A stretch of 64,000 nucleotides of DNA from Sulfitobacter sp. S223 (GCF_025143825.1 NZ_CP083560.1:1426001-1490000), one strand, 5' to 3'; positions 49,070 through 58,532 are shown, counted from the first letter of the stretch. The notes: generated from the letters alone by a model not told the origin. Made by a program: numbers and translations.

Positions 49070-50155
49070 ATGCAGCCCAAAACCCCGCGTTTGGAAATTC
49101 GCAACCTGCGCCGCAGCTTTGAAGGCCGCGCCGTTGTTGACGACGTGAGCCTGCAGATCATGCCGGGCCAGGTGACGTGCCTGCTGGGGCCTTCGGGTTG
49201 CGGGAAATCGACGACCCTGCGGATGATCGCGGGCGTTGAAATGCAAGATAGCGGCACCATCCACGTCGACGGCAAGCTGATCTGCGACACGGTCTTTCGT
49301 GTCCCGCCAGAGCGGCGTGAGATCGGGCTTATGTTTCAGGACTTTGCCCTGTTCCCGCACCTGAGCGTGGCGGACAATGTGGGCTACGGTCTGCGCGGCT
49401 CCAAAGCGTCAAAGCGGGCGCGTGTTGAGGAACTGCTGGAACGTGTGGATCTGAAGCGGTTCATCGACGGCTATCCGCATCAACTCTCGGGGGGGGAGCA
49501 ACAACGCGTGGCACTTGCACGTGCGCTGGCCCCGCGTCCGCGCATCATGCTGATGGATGAGCCGTTCTCGGGCCTTGATAACCGGCTGCGTGATGGCATC
49601 CGCGATGAAACCCTAAGCATTCTCAAAGAAGAGGACACAGCCGTTCTGCTGGTCACGCATGAACCTGACGAAGCCATGCGCATGGCCGATGAGATTGCGC
49701 TGATGCGCGATGGGAAGATCGTGCAGCAGGGCGCGCCTTATAATGTCTATACCCGTCCGGTTGATCGCGCTGCGGTCTCGTTCTTTTCGGATGCCAACGT
49801 GCTGCACGCCGATGTGACTGGCGCGCTGGCCCATACGGCTTTCGGCCGCTTTCTGGCGCCCGGCGTGCCTGACGGAACTGCGGTAGATATCGTGTTTCGC
49901 CCACAGCATGTGCGCATTGACTTCGATCGTGCGGGTAAGGGGCCACTGCCTACTGCCGCCGATGGTACGGCTGCCCGCGCGGTGGTTGAGCGGGCGCGCT
50001 TTATGGGCAATGAAAGCCTTGTTGAATTCCGCATGGATCACGACGGCAGCTTGCTTAAGGCGACCGTACCGAATGTGTTTATGCCAAGTGTCGGCACTGT
50101 GATGTGGTTGATGATACGGCGCGATAAGTGCTTCGTCTTCCCAACCGAGAAGTAG
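49070..50155 (+). CDS. ABC transporter ATP-binding protein (FbpC/PotA type), no permease nearby
   Basis: 361 aa. Walker A GPSGCGKSTTL, Q-loop MFQDFALFPHLSV, signature LSGGEQQRVALARAL, Walker B RIMLMDEPFSGLD, H-loop VLLVTHEPDEAM. A C-terminal TOBE-like domain (about 245-355) is of the type found in iron(III), spermidine/putrescine and molybdate importers. No permease or binding-protein gene is adjacent: the upstream gene is a sodium symporter and downstream are two Lin0512 genes. The partner must be elsewhere, or the ATPase works outside a classic importer. Confidence 0.9.
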   Translation: MQPKTPRLEIRNLRRSFEGRAVVDDVSLQIMPGQVTCLLGPSGCGKSTTLRMIAGVEMQDSGTIHVDGKLICDTVFRVPPERREIGLMFQDFALFPHLSVADNVGYGLRGSKASKRARVEELLERVDLKRFIDGYPHQLSGGEQQRVALARALAPRPRIMLMDEPFSGLDNRLRDGIRDETLSILKEEDTAVLLVTHEPDEAMRMADEIALMRDGKIVQQGAPYNVYTRPVDRAAVSFFSDANVLHADVTGALAHTAFGRFLAPGVPDGTAVDIVFRPQHVRIDFDRAGKGPLPTAADGTAARAVVERARFMGNESLVEFRMDHDGSLLKATVPNVFMPSVGTVMWLMIRRDKCFVFPTEK

Positions 50156-50168
50156 AGGAGACAGCGCG

Positions 50169-50516
50169 ATGCAAAAGCTTTTGGTGGAATTCGGAATGGG
50201 CACGTCGCTGCGGCGGGGCGACTATACTCAGGCTGCTAAACGCGCGGTGCAGGATGCGTTGTGGCATAATTCGATCAATTTGGCAGAGCTTTTCGGTTTC
50301 GATAAAGCGGATATGCGCATCACTCTGGATGTGGGTGTGCAAAAGCCCGACGAAGTAGATGCAGAGGCGCTGCGCGCTGTGTTTCCTTACGGGCAAGTGA
50401 CGGTCAATGTCACCAAAGGTGGTCTTGACGTGCCGCGACCAGAGGGCAGCGGAAACCCTACCGTTATGGCAAATGTGGCCTTGTCCGTCGCCTTTGATAT
50501 GGAGAAACGCACATGA
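50169..50516 (+). CDS. Lin0512 family protein, first copy
   Basis: 115 residues of the Lin0512 family (named after a Listeria protein, no known function). The conserved opening KLLVEFGMGTSLRRGDYTQAAKRAVQDALWHNS and the VGVQKPDEVDAEALRAVFPYG core are visible. It starts 13 bases after the ABC gene and overlaps the second copy (ATGA). Cytosolic, alpha/beta. Confidence 0.85.
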   Translation: MQKLLVEFGMGTSLRRGDYTQAAKRAVQDALWHNSINLAELFGFDKADMRITLDVGVQKPDEVDAEALRAVFPYGQVTVNVTKGGLDVPRPEGSGNPTVMANVALSVAFDMEKRT

Positions 50517-50869
50517 CCGAACAGCGGTTGATCATCGAAATGGGCATGGGCAACGATCTGCACGGAATGGACTATACCAAAGCCGCCAAGCGCGCGATTG
50601 AAGACGCGTTCCGGCATTCATCCTTGCCGATTTTTGGCGTGCTTGATCTGCCCCATGACGTAATGCGCGTGCAGGTGACTGTCGCGGTCCAAGACCCCGA
50701 TGCGATCGACCTAGAGGCGCTGCGTGCGACGTTGCCCCGTGGCAAAGCCGACGTACGCGCCGTGCACGGCGGGCTGAATGTGCCAGCAAACGGCGAGACG
50801 ATTGTGGTGGCTCAAGCAAGCGTGGAGGCCTTCTTGCCTGTGCAAAGCGATTGGGTTCTGAAAGACTAG
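50513..50869 (+). CDS. Lin0512 family protein, second copy
   Basis: 118-residue paralogue of the preceding gene: RLIIEMGMGNDLHGMDYTKAAKRAIEDAFRHSS, then VTVAVQDPDAIDLEALRATLPRG. The tandem pair suggests a heterodimer. Its stop and that of the convergent WYL regulator share the palindrome CTAG at 50866-50869. Confidence 0.85.
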   Translation: MTEQRLIIEMGMGNDLHGMDYTKAAKRAIEDAFRHSSLPIFGVLDLPHDVMRVQVTVAVQDPDAIDLEALRATLPRGKADVRAVHGGLNVPANGETIVVAQASVEAFLPVQSDWVLKD

Positions 50870-51531
50870 GGCACATAATCCGCAAGCGTCTTTCCCGCCT
50901 CGTCTGTGAAAAGCTCTGGCAGAGCTTCGGCAGTATTGATGAGATCAAGGCGGAAAACCCGATGTGCGTGGCGCAATTCGCACCATGCAATCAGCGTCCA
51001 TATCCGGTTCCAATACTCCAGATGTAGCGGACGAATGATGCGTGATGTCACATCGCCATCTTTTGACGTATAGGTGATCCGCAGCTTTTGCCGCGCTTTG
51101 ATCGCTGCGCGCAGGGTCGGCATCTGGGCAAACCCGCGTGCGGCATCAGCGAAAGGGGATGCGGCGAACTTCCAGGCATCTGCTTGTGCCACAGCCGTTT
51201 GCGGCAGCACGGCGTCCAGTTTGTCCGCAAGACTGTTGGCGGCCGCCCTCATTTCAGGATCGGCGACTTCGGCAGCAATTGCCAAGCCCAAGTCCAGTGC
51301 CTCCATCTCTGACGGTGTTAATGTCAGGGGGGGCAGGGTGATTGCAGGGCTCAGGCGGTAGCCGGTGCCACGTGTCCCGCTAAGCGGCACACCAGAGGCC
51401 ACAAGTTTCTCCATATCACGGTAGAGGGTGCGCTGGGACACGCCCAAACGCTCAGCAAGAGCCTTGGCGGTATGCAGCTCTCCATCACGCAAAAGCGTGA
51501 GGATATCGAAAAGACGGTCGGCACGGGGCAT
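50866..51531 (-). CDS. HTH-WYL transcriptional regulator (YafY type)
   Basis: 221 aa. N-terminal winged helix of the HTH_11/DeoR-like kind (RLFDILTLLRDGELHTAKALAERLGVSQRTLYRDMEKL), then a WYL domain (about 135-200) with KLRITYTSKDGDVTSRIIRPLHLEYW and RVFRLDLINTAEAL. WYL domains sense ligands or nucleic acids. An inverted repeat lies just before the ATG, and a perfect TATAAT for the minus strand is at 51584-51589. Autoregulation is likely from this layout. Confidence 0.9.
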   Translation of the reverse strand: MPRADRLFDILTLLRDGELHTAKALAERLGVSQRTLYRDMEKLVASGVPLSGTRGTGYRLSPAITLPPLTLTPSEMEALDLGLAIAAEVADPEMRAAANSLADKLDAVLPQTAVAQADAWKFAASPFADAARGFAQMPTLRAAIKARQKLRITYTSKDGDVTSRIIRPLHLEYWNRIWTLIAWCELRHAHRVFRLDLINTAEALPELFTDEAGKTLADYVP

Positions 51532-51534
51532 GCA

Positions 51535-51554
51535 ACTGACATAAACCTGTCAGT
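51535..51554 (-). promoter_or_regulatory. Candidate operator at the start of the WYL regulator gene
   Basis: Inverted repeat ACTGACA-N6-TGTCAGT, beginning four bases upstream of the regulator ATG. Its core CTGACA/TGTCAG also occurs in the palindrome at 59051-59083. Probably the regulator's own binding site (inference). Confidence 0.5.
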
Positions 51555-51705
51555 AGGCATCAGCAAGGCACAAAAAGCCTTTGATTATACGCTCAGCGTG
51601 CCATTCAAAGCCCGTTTCCCGTTTTTGCGCTGCGGCAAGTTTGCTATTCCAGCGGGGACAGTTTCCCGTCTGCGGGCGGGCATGATTCATTCATAGGAGA
51701 AAAAC

Positions 51706-51927
51706 ATGCTGAACAATATTGGATTGCCGGGTCTGCTGCTGATCGCAGTGGTTGTATTGGTGCTTTTTGGTCGGGGCAAAATCTCGTCCTTGATGGGCGA
51801 AGTGGGCAAAGGCATCACGAGCTTCAAAAAAGGCATCAATGAGGGCGAGAAAGAACAGCTGGACGCGCATGCAGACGACGTGGCCGAAATTCCACAGCCC
51901 GAAGTCGAGCCTAAGGACAAGGTGTAA
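51706..51927 (+). CDS. tatA: Sec-independent protein translocase subunit TatA
   Basis: Pore-forming subunit of the twin-arginine translocase. 73 aa: one N-terminal helix ([20 protein letters not shown]), the FGRGK hinge, an amphipathic helix and an acidic tail. TAGGAG sits seven bases before the ATG. First gene of tatABC. Confidence 0.96.
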   Translation: MLNNIGLPGLLLIAVVVLVLFGRGKISSLMGEVGKGITSFKKGINEGEKEQLDAHADDVAEIPQPEVEPKDKV

Positions 51928-51933
51928 ACGCCC

Positions 51934-52401
51934 ATGTTCGATATTGGCATGACCGAAATGCTGGTGGTGGGGGTTGTGGCGTTGATCGTCGTAGGCCCCA
52001 AGGATCTGCCGGTGATGTTTCGCCGCGTAGGCCAGTTTGTCGGCAAGGCCAAAGGTATGGCGCGTGAGTTTACCAGCGCCATGAACGATGCTGCCGACCA
52101 ATCGGGTGTACGCGAAGTAACCAGCGGGATTAACAAATCGCTTAAAGCGGCGACCAACCCGATTGGCACTGCGATGGATGGCGTGAAGGATGCAGCCAGC
52201 TCTCTGACCAACATCGATCCGGAAAGCGAGACGGGCAAGCTGTCAGCTGAGCGTGCGGAAAATGCGGCGCGTATTCAGGCCAATAGCGCCCGCATGGCCG
52301 CCGAACGCAAAGCACGCGAAGCCAAGGAAGCGTTGGCGAAAGCGGACGAGCTGGAAGCATCGTTGCAAGACAAGCTTGCGGAAAAGAAAGCGGACTCATG
52401 A
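51934..52401 (+). CDS. tatB: Sec-independent protein translocase subunit TatB
   Basis: Part of the Tat substrate receptor with TatC. 155 aa: [26 protein letters not shown] with the conserved Glu in the first helix and the GPKDLP hinge, then a long charged coiled-coil tail. The stop overlaps tatC by four bases. Confidence 0.95.
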   Translation: MFDIGMTEMLVVGVVALIVVGPKDLPVMFRRVGQFVGKAKGMAREFTSAMNDAADQSGVREVTSGINKSLKAATNPIGTAMDGVKDAASSLTNIDPESETGKLSAERAENAARIQANSARMAAERKAREAKEALAKADELEASLQDKLAEKKADS

Positions 52402-53330
52402 GCGCCACTGACAATGATATTGACGACAGCGCCGCGCCGCTGATCGAGCATCTGGCCGAGCTGCGTACCCGGCTCATCCGCTCGGTGCTGGCATTTGTGG
52501 TCGGAATGATCATCTGCTTTTCATTCGGCAGCATGATCCTTGATTTCCTGCTGGTCCCGATCGAAAAAACCATGCGCAATCTGGGCAACCCCAATCCTGT
52601 GATGCAGTACACTGCGCCGCAGGAATACTTCTTTACGCTCATCCGCATCTCGATGGTGGGCGGGCTTGCGATCAGCTTTCCGGTGATTGCGAACCAGCTT
52701 TGGCGCTTCGTGGCGCCGGGATTGTATAAAAACGAGAAGAATGCATTTTTGCCATTTCTAGTGGCCTCACCGGTACTGTTCCTGATCGGGGCTGCTTTTG
52801 CGCATTATGTGGTTGTACCGCTTGCGATGCAGTTCTTCTTGGGCTTCTCGGACGCAGCCTCCTACATCTCTGCGCTGATCGTGACGGGGGAGGTGAACAC
52901 CTCTGGCATCGATATTGTTTTTAACGGCAAGGTAAACGAAAGCCTTGATATCACGTTGAAAATGATCGTGGCCTTCGGGTTGTGCTTTCAGCTTCCTGTG
53001 CTGCTGACCTTGATGGGCAAAGCGGGATTGGTGACAGCCGAAGGTCTGGGCAACGTGCGCAAATACGCGGTTGTTGGCATCTTGTTGCTGGCCGCGTTGG
53101 TCACCCCGCCGGACGTTGTGACACAGGTGATCCTGTTTGTTGTGGTCTACGGGCTGTACGAGATTTCGATCTTTCTGGTGAGCCGGGTCGACGCCAAGCG
53201 TGAAAAGCAACTGCGCGAGGATGGCTTTTATGACGACGAAGAAGATGCCGACGCGGATTTCGAGGCGATGGCTGATGAGATGGAGCGTGAAGATTCGATC
53301 GTAGAAGACCAAAAGGACCGCGATCAATGA
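52398..53330 (+). CDS. tatC: Sec-independent protein translocase subunit TatC
   Basis: Six-helix receptor of twin-arginine signal peptides, 310 aa. Seen: [20 protein letters not shown], the signal-peptide site with its conserved Glu, then [24 protein letters not shown]-type [22 protein letters not shown] long acidic C-terminal tail ([23 protein letters not shown]) is typical of alphaproteobacteria. It overlaps the next gene by four bases. Confidence 0.97.
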   Translation: MSATDNDIDDSAAPLIEHLAELRTRLIRSVLAFVVGMIICFSFGSMILDFLLVPIEKTMRNLGNPNPVMQYTAPQEYFFTLIRISMVGGLAISFPVIANQLWRFVAPGLYKNEKNAFLPFLVASPVLFLIGAAFAHYVVVPLAMQFFLGFSDAASYISALIVTGEVNTSGIDIVFNGKVNESLDITLKMIVAFGLCFQLPVLLTLMGKAGLVTAEGLGNVRKYAVVGILLLAALVTPPDVVTQVILFVVVYGLYEISIFLVSRVDAKREKQLREDGFYDDEEDADADFEAMADEMEREDSIVEDQKDRDQ

Positions 53331-54169
53331 TAGACGATCCTATGGACCGGATTGCAGCGGCGCTGGAGCGAATGTCTCCGGCGCCGCTTGCAGCGCCTGA
53401 TTTCTCTGAAGCATCGGCTTTTGTCTGGCACACTGCGCCTGACCGGCTGGAGCCGGTGGCGAAGGTTTCTCGTGTTGATATCGCTTTGCTGCTGGGGGTG
53501 GAGCGTTCGCGCGATACCTTGCTCACGAACACCGCCCAATTCGCAGCTGGTCTTCCTGCGAACAACGCCTTGCTTTGGGGCGCGCGTGGGATGGGGAAAT
53601 CCAGCCTGGTCAAGGCAGTACACGGCGCACTTCAAGCCGATTTCCCGGCTCTGAAGATGGTTGAGCTGCAACGCGAAGACCTTCCATCCGTGGGGCGGCT
53701 GCTCAACCTGCTGCGTGGATCATCCGAACGGTTTATCCTGTTTTGTGACGATCTTAGCTTTGGTCATGATGACGCGCACTATAAGTCGCTCAAGGCGGTG
53801 CTGGATGGCGGGATCGAAGGGCGGCCTGAGAATGTCGTGCTTTATGCCACTTCGAACCGCCGTCACCTGATGCCCCGCGACATGATCGAAAACGAACGTG
53901 GCTCTGCGATAAATCCTGCTGAGGCGGTGGAAGAGAAAGTCTCGCTTTCGGATCGCTTTGGTCTGTGGCTGGGCTTTCATCCCTGTGATCAGGACCAGTA
54001 TCTGGCGATGATCCGTGGCTATTGCGATGCGCATGGTGTGAAGATCAGCGATGAAGACCTGCGCGCGGAAGCGATTGAATGGCAAGCCACACGCGGCAGC
54101 CGATCAGGTCGGGTTGCATGGCAGTTCTTTACCGATTTGGCCGGGCGCAGAGGCGTGGCATTGTCCTAG
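53327..54169 (+). CDS. DUF815 AAA ATPase
   Basis: 280 aa. P-loop LLWGARGMGKSSLVKAVH, Walker B-like FILFCDDLSFGHDD, and ATSNRRHLMPRDMIENE of the sensor region. These are hallmarks of DUF815, a conserved ATPase next to tat genes in many alphaproteobacteria, role unknown. Translational coupling with tatC suggests a link to translocation, but that is inference from order. Confidence 0.87.
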   Translation: MIDDPMDRIAAALERMSPAPLAAPDFSEASAFVWHTAPDRLEPVAKVSRVDIALLLGVERSRDTLLTNTAQFAAGLPANNALLWGARGMGKSSLVKAVHGALQADFPALKMVELQREDLPSVGRLLNLLRGSSERFILFCDDLSFGHDDAHYKSLKAVLDGGIEGRPENVVLYATSNRRHLMPRDMIENERGSAINPAEAVEEKVSLSDRFGLWLGFHPCDQDQYLAMIRGYCDAHGVKISDEDLRAEAIEWQATRGSRSGRVAWQFFTDLAGRRGVALS

Positions 54170-54255
54170 TACAGCGGGTGTACTGATCGATCCTGATTTG
54201 GCGTTGCGCAGTAAAGTATCTGCAATAAGCAGACCTCGAGAAGGGAACGCACAGC

Positions 54256-54672
54256 ATGATTGCCTATGTTACTGTCGGTGCCGATGACATTGCCCGCGCA
54301 AAACGGTTTTATTCTGCCTTCCTGCCTGCCCTTGATTACGGACTTAAAGAGGGGCCAGAGGGGCTAAGCTATGCGCTGCCCGTACAACCGGGGCAGCATC
54401 CCGTATTGCCGGATTTCTACGTGAAACCAACGTTTAATGGGCAACCCGCCACAGCGGGGAACGGTGCCATGATCGCGTTTGAAGCACGCAGTCAACAGCA
54501 GGTCCGCGAACTTCATTCTGCGGCACTTGCCGCAGGTGGCTACGATGAAGGCCAGCCAGACTTTCGCGCCTCCTATGGCCCTCATTTCTTTGTGTGCTAC
54601 CTGCGCGACCCGCAGGGCAACAAGATCGCACTATTCTCTAACGACCCGACCGAACCGGGACGAGAAGATTGA
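54256..54672 (+). CDS. VOC (glyoxalase/bleomycin-resistance) family protein
   Basis: 138 aa with the paired beta-alpha-beta-beta-beta pattern of VOC proteins: IAYVTVGADDIARAKRFYSAFLPAL at the start and FFVCYLRDPQGNKIALFS at the end, where DPQGN carries the usual late strand. Substrate unknown; possible metal ligands include the acidic residue near the end. AGGGAAC precedes the ATG. Confidence 0.85.
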   Translation: MIAYVTVGADDIARAKRFYSAFLPALDYGLKEGPEGLSYALPVQPGQHPVLPDFYVKPTFNGQPATAGNGAMIAFEARSQQQVRELHSAALAAGGYDEGQPDFRASYGPHFFVCYLRDPQGNKIALFSNDPTEPGRED

Positions 54673-54736
54673 TATAGCCTAAAGGTGCACGGGCATCGCC
54701 TGCAAAGAAAAACAGCGGCGCACCTGCGATCGTAGA

Positions 54737-55996
54737 TTAGTTCAGGAACGGGTTTGGATCGACGCTGTCAAAGCCTTTGCGGACTTCAAAGTGGACGAAT
54801 GAATCATTGCCGCCGCGCAGTTTTGCGATGCTTTGACCGCGCGAGACACTATCGCCCTTGACGACACTGACATCCGTTACGTTTGCATAGACGGTGAGCA
54901 GGTTATCTGGGTGACGTACTACGACGATTGGAACACCGTCGGCGCTTTTGGTGATGGCGGCAACAGTGCCGGCATCGGCCGCTTTGACGGCAGTGCCCGG
55001 CGCGGCCTTGATGTTGATACCTTCGTTTTTACCCTTCGCATATTCGCGAATGATGGTGCCGTTGACCGGACGCACAAGCTTGCCTGTCGCGGCAGGCGCA
55101 GTGGTTTTGCCGACATCAGCCACAGGTTTGCTTGGCGCAGTGGGCTTGGGGGCAGCGGCAGCTACGGTGGTCGCAGTTGTTGCGACAGTCGCAGGCGCAA
55201 CGGCAGGTTTAACCTTTTCGGCAGGCAGCGGTTTTGTCGCTGAAGGAGGTGTGGGCGTTGTGGAGCCTTGGCCTGGCAATGTCGTCGCAACAGCGGCGGT
55301 TTGCGCCGGCGCTGTCCTTGGCGGGTTCTGCGAAGCAACGGGAATCAGGAGGAACTGGCCTTCACGGATTGCAAAGTCAGCGCCAAGCCCGTTCCACGTG
55401 GCCAGATCCTTGACCGGCACAGAATAGAGGCGGGCAACGGTGAATGCGGTTTCTCCGCGCTCTACCTTGTGGCGTGTCGGCTCTTTGCCGGTTTGAGCTT
55501 GCGGTGCGTTGATCGGTGCGAGCGTGGTTGTTTGCACCCCTGGCGTTGCCGGTGCATTGTTGATGGCGTTTCCGGCGACAGAGGAAATATCAACGGGTTT
55601 GATCGGGCCGGTGGACGCTGCGCCCGTGGCGGGGGACGGTTCAGCCACGCGCGTTGGCAATGCAATGATTTCGTCTTTGCGCAGCGTGACTTGCGGGTCA
55701 ATGCCGTTGAACTTTGCCAAGGTAGCGGTATCCACACCAACGCGTCTTGCCACATCTGCCAGCGTGTCACCGCGGCGGGCCACTACAACCTGATAGTTGG
55801 GATAGGAAATGACGCCGCGGTCATCCGGCGTTGGACGAGGGGCAAGGGGCGCTTGCGCTGCATTGGCCGTTGTAAAGCCGCCGCCCAGACCACGCAGATC
55901 GAAATCAAGCGGGTCCGAACATCCTGCAAGAGTGAGACAAGCAGCACCCGCAAGAAGCGAACGCCGCGTGGAAACGCGTATCTTCAGAAAAGTCAT
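54737..55996 (-). CDS. LysM and degenerate M23 lipoprotein, NlpD-like
   Basis: 419 aa exported lipoprotein (signal ending LLAGAACLTLAGC). Two LysM peptidoglycan-binding repeats (VVARRGDTLADVARRVGVD and HKVERGETAFTVARLYSVP), a long Ala/Pro/Thr linker, then a LytM/M23 domain (about 310-419). The zinc ligands look lost: where peptidases have H-X3-D the sequence reads NEGIN, and the late H-X-H is VHFE with only one His. This is the NlpD/EnvC type that activates amidases instead of cutting peptidoglycan. Start chosen at ATG 55996 behind AAGGA; ATG 56020 is an alternative. Downstream of surE-pcm, as for E. coli nlpD. Confidence 0.88.
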   Translation of the reverse strand: MTFLKIRVSTRRSLLAGAACLTLAGCSDPLDFDLRGLGGGFTTANAAQAPLAPRPTPDDRGVISYPNYQVVVARRGDTLADVARRVGVDTATLAKFNGIDPQVTLRKDEIIALPTRVAEPSPATGAASTGPIKPVDISSVAGNAINNAPATPGVQTTTLAPINAPQAQTGKEPTRHKVERGETAFTVARLYSVPVKDLATWNGLGADFAIREGQFLLIPVASQNPPRTAPAQTAAVATTLPGQGSTTPTPPSATKPLPAEKVKPAVAPATVATTATTVAAAAPKPTAPSKPVADVGKTTAPAATGKLVRPVNGTIIREYAKGKNEGINIKAAPGTAVKAADAGTVAAITKSADGVPIVVVRHPDNLLTVYANVTDVSVVKGDSVSRGQSIAKLRGGNDSFVHFEVRKGFDSVDPNPFLN

Positions 55997-56055
55997 CTTG
56001 ATGTCCTTGTCACTGCCCATCTCGTGTCCCCGAGATTTCCGCCTTCTATACCAGA

Positions 56056-56721
56056 TTATGTGTCTTTGCCCAACCCTTCGAGCAATGGAACGAAGCGAAC
56101 TGCGCGCATTTCGTCATATTCCAGCCCTTCGGCGGTTTTCCGCACACGGATCAAGTGCTGAACCGTGTCCGACTGACCTACGGGCAGCACCATTATGCCA
56201 CCTTCCTTAAGTTGGGCGAGCAGGGGGCCGGGCGGGTCCTCGGCTGCGGCCGTCACGATGATCCGGTCAAAGGGGGCCTGTTCGGGCAGGCCATAGCTGC
56301 CGTCGGCTGTGATGGCCGTGATGTTGTTGAGATCAAGCGCGTCAAAGATGCCGCGCGCTTCTTGAACAAGGCGGCGGTGGCGGTCGATCGTATAAACGCG
56401 GCGCGCCAGCTTTGAGAGAATAGCGGCCTGATAGCCCGACCCGGTACCGATCTCTAGCACTTTGTCGCGCGGTGATACTTCAAGCGCTTGGGTCATCAAC
56501 CCGACGACGGAGGGCTGGCTGATGGTCTGGCCACAAGCGATAGGCAGGGGCATGTCTTCGTAGGCGCGCTCTGCGAAAATGCCGCGAATGAACGGGCCAC
56601 GGTCGACGGCCTCCATTGCGCCCAACACCAGCTTGTCTGTTACACCCTTTGACCGCAGGGCGTAGAGAAACTGCATTTTCCTTTGCGCGGTCGTCTCATG
56701 ATCATCGTGGCCGTCGTTCAT
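56056..56721 (-). CDS. pcm: Protein-L-isoaspartate O-methyltransferase
   Basis: Repairs isoaspartyl residues in aged proteins using SAM. 221 aa. Seen: [20 protein letters not shown], the SAM motif [16 protein letters not shown] and [23 protein letters not shown]. It overlaps surE by four bases, a widespread pair in proteobacteria. Confidence 0.96.
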   Translation of the reverse strand: MNDGHDDHETTAQRKMQFLYALRSKGVTDKLVLGAMEAVDRGPFIRGIFAERAYEDMPLPIACGQTISQPSVVGLMTQALEVSPRDKVLEIGTGSGYQAAILSKLARRVYTIDRHRRLVQEARGIFDALDLNNITAITADGSYGLPEQAPFDRIIVTAAAEDPPGPLLAQLKEGGIMVLPVGQSDTVQHLIRVRKTAEGLEYDEMRAVRFVPLLEGLGKDT

Positions 56722-57503
56722 GTGTTCAAGTCCGTGAAACTCTCGATGACATCGTGGGCGGTCAAATCAGCGCGCATCGGGGTCACGGATATATACCCTT
56801 CAAGGTTCACGTCTGCGTCTGTGCCGTCGGCAGGAGGCACTTGTTGATCGCCACCCGTGATCCATAGAAACCGTCGCCCGTTCGGGGCATCATGGGGCAG
56901 AGTGGAAAAGTTCACCCCGGGTCTGCGGCCTTGCACTGCTAGACGGATGCCTTTGACGTCCGCAGCGGCCACGGGGGGGAAGTTTACGTTCCAGAAAAGA
57001 CCGTAACCGTTATGACTGCTTTCGTTTTGCGCCAAAATGCGGCGGCAAACATCAGCGCCATGTTCTACAGCAGCCTCGAACGGATTGTCCAAAGTACGGT
57101 TTGCCGGGCCATAATACTGTGACAGCGCAATTGACGGGACGCCCTGCAATGCGCCTTCGATCGCAGCACCAATGGTGCCGGAGTAGAGCGTATTCTCGGC
57201 CGCGTTATTGCCGCGATTGACGCCAGAAAGCACGAGATCAGGGCGGGCATCTTTCATCGGATCATAAAGCGCGCAAAGGATGCAATCGGCGGGGCTGCCT
57301 TCAATCATATAGCGGCGGTCTTCGAGACGGGTGATCAGGGTCGGTTTGGTGTAGTTGATGCAATGGGCCACGCCTGATTGCTCAAACGCGGGCGCAACGA
57401 TCCAGACTTCGCCCTGCGGGCCCGCCAGCGTTGTGGCGATGCCTTCCAGAACCTTTAGCCCCGGTGCATTGATGCCGTCGTCATTGGTGATCAGAATACG
57501 CAT
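56718..57503 (-). CDS. surE: 5'/3'-nucleotidase SurE
   Basis: Metal-dependent nucleoside monophosphatase and stationary-phase protein. 261 aa. The metal site [13 protein letters not shown] opens the sequence, followed by [32 protein letters not shown] and the SITPM-like ISVTPMRAD near the end. Confidence 0.97.
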   Translation of the reverse strand: MRILITNDDGINAPGLKVLEGIATTLAGPQGEVWIVAPAFEQSGVAHCINYTKPTLITRLEDRRYMIEGSPADCILCALYDPMKDARPDLVLSGVNRGNNAAENTLYSGTIGAAIEGALQGVPSIALSQYYGPANRTLDNPFEAAVEHGADVCRRILAQNESSHNGYGLFWNVNFPPVAAADVKGIRLAVQGRRPGVNFSTLPHDAPNGRRFLWITGGDQQVPPADGTDADVNLEGYISVTPMRADLTAHDVIESFTDLNT

Positions 57504-57563
57504 GAAATTGCCCCTTTGCGCCTTGATAGGCGAGGCGCGTCAGACGGGCAAGCGAGGGGGGGC

Positions 57564-58208
57564 TTATTTCTGGAGTATTGCCAGCAAGCGTGCTGCTTCT
57601 GCATGAATATCGGTAAGCGTCGCACGATCTTCGCCCGGGAAGAAACGCGCGCGGGTGGCTGTGGGCAAAGGTTCGGGCGTCAGGATATCCACACGCGGGC
57701 CAATGCGGGCTGTTTCGGCCTGCCAGCTGCGGGCAATCGCAATCTGCGCGCCTTTGGTTGCTCCGTAGCTGCCAAAGAACTTCTCTCCGACAACCGGATC
57801 TTCGAAGAAGACCGCGCGGCCTGCTTCACCCAGCAATGGTGCGACATAGTTGATCAAAGTCGCTGTTGCGGTGATGTTGGACGCGATGGATTTTTCCAGG
57901 TCTTTTGCATCGATATGATCGCTGGGCGTTAGGGGCGCAACATGGATTGCTGTGTGCAGCCATAAATCCAGACCGCCCCAGCGATCATGGATACCACGGC
58001 ACAGCGTCTGCATGGCGGCACTTGTGGTGACATCCATCGGGGCCAATGTGGCGCTGCCGCCCTTGGCCTTGATCCGGTCGTCAAGCTCTTCGAGCGCGCC
58101 AACGGTGCGGCCCACAGCGATGATGTGGTGGGTGGGGGCCAGCGCCTCGGCCAAAGCGGCACCAAGTCCGCGCGAGGCGCCTGTGATCAATGCAGTTTTC
58201 TGTGTCAT
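57564..58208 (-). CDS. SDR family oxidoreductase
   Basis: A 214-residue short-chain dehydrogenase. Cofactor motif ITGASRGLGAALAEAL and active-site Tyr-X3-Lys in SYGATKGAQ; the catalytic Ser is not in its usual place (the strand reads VFFEDPVVGEKF). NADP preference is suggested by the Arg in GASRG and in VGRT. Substrate unknown. Start at ATG 58208 (MTQKTALITG); a longer in-frame start at 58244 is less likely. Confidence 0.85.
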   Translation of the reverse strand: MTQKTALITGASRGLGAALAEALAPTHHIIAVGRTVGALEELDDRIKAKGGSATLAPMDVTTSAAMQTLCRGIHDRWGGLDLWLHTAIHVAPLTPSDHIDAKDLEKSIASNITATATLINYVAPLLGEAGRAVFFEDPVVGEKFFGSYGATKGAQIAIARSWQAETARIGPRVDILTPEPLPTATRARFFPGEDRATLTDIHAEAARLLAILQK

Positions 58209-58265
58209 AGCTAGGCATATGCGCGGGAGAATGCGCAAGGTCAAGGGGGGCCGGACGGAGTGGTT

Positions 58266-58532
58266 TTAGCCGCGCGGCATTTTCATGATCTGCTGCGTGC
58301 CGTTGCGCGACAGGACCAGCTGGTCTGCATCTATCGCCTGAATGATCCCGCCACGAATGGTGTCACCCACAGTCACGGTTTGGGTGTCGCCCTGCGGCAT
58401 TCGGATCAGGGCGCGGGGGGCACCTTGGGTGCCGAAAATCCCGATGAGCGCGATACGGTCCAACTGCACGGCTTGCGTGGCAAGTTGTTCAACCTTCTGC
58501 GGTGTCGGTGTGCCGGCGTCTTGAGTAGACAT
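58266..58532 (-). CDS. Small beta-rich protein resembling PilP/GspC homology region
   Basis: 88 residues. The middle IALIGIFGTQGAPRALIRMPQGDTQTVTVGD and end IIQAIDADQLVLSRNGTQQIMKMP have the pattern of the small beta domain in PilP and GspC (processed glycine-motif loop). There is no signal peptide or membrane helix, so it stands alone in the cytosol unless its start is further upstream. GGAGCAAT precedes the ATG. Conserved role unknown. Confidence 0.65.
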   Translation of the reverse strand: MSTQDAGTPTPQKVEQLATQAVQLDRIALIGIFGTQGAPRALIRMPQGDTQTVTVGDTIRGGIIQAIDADQLVLSRNGTQQIMKMPRG

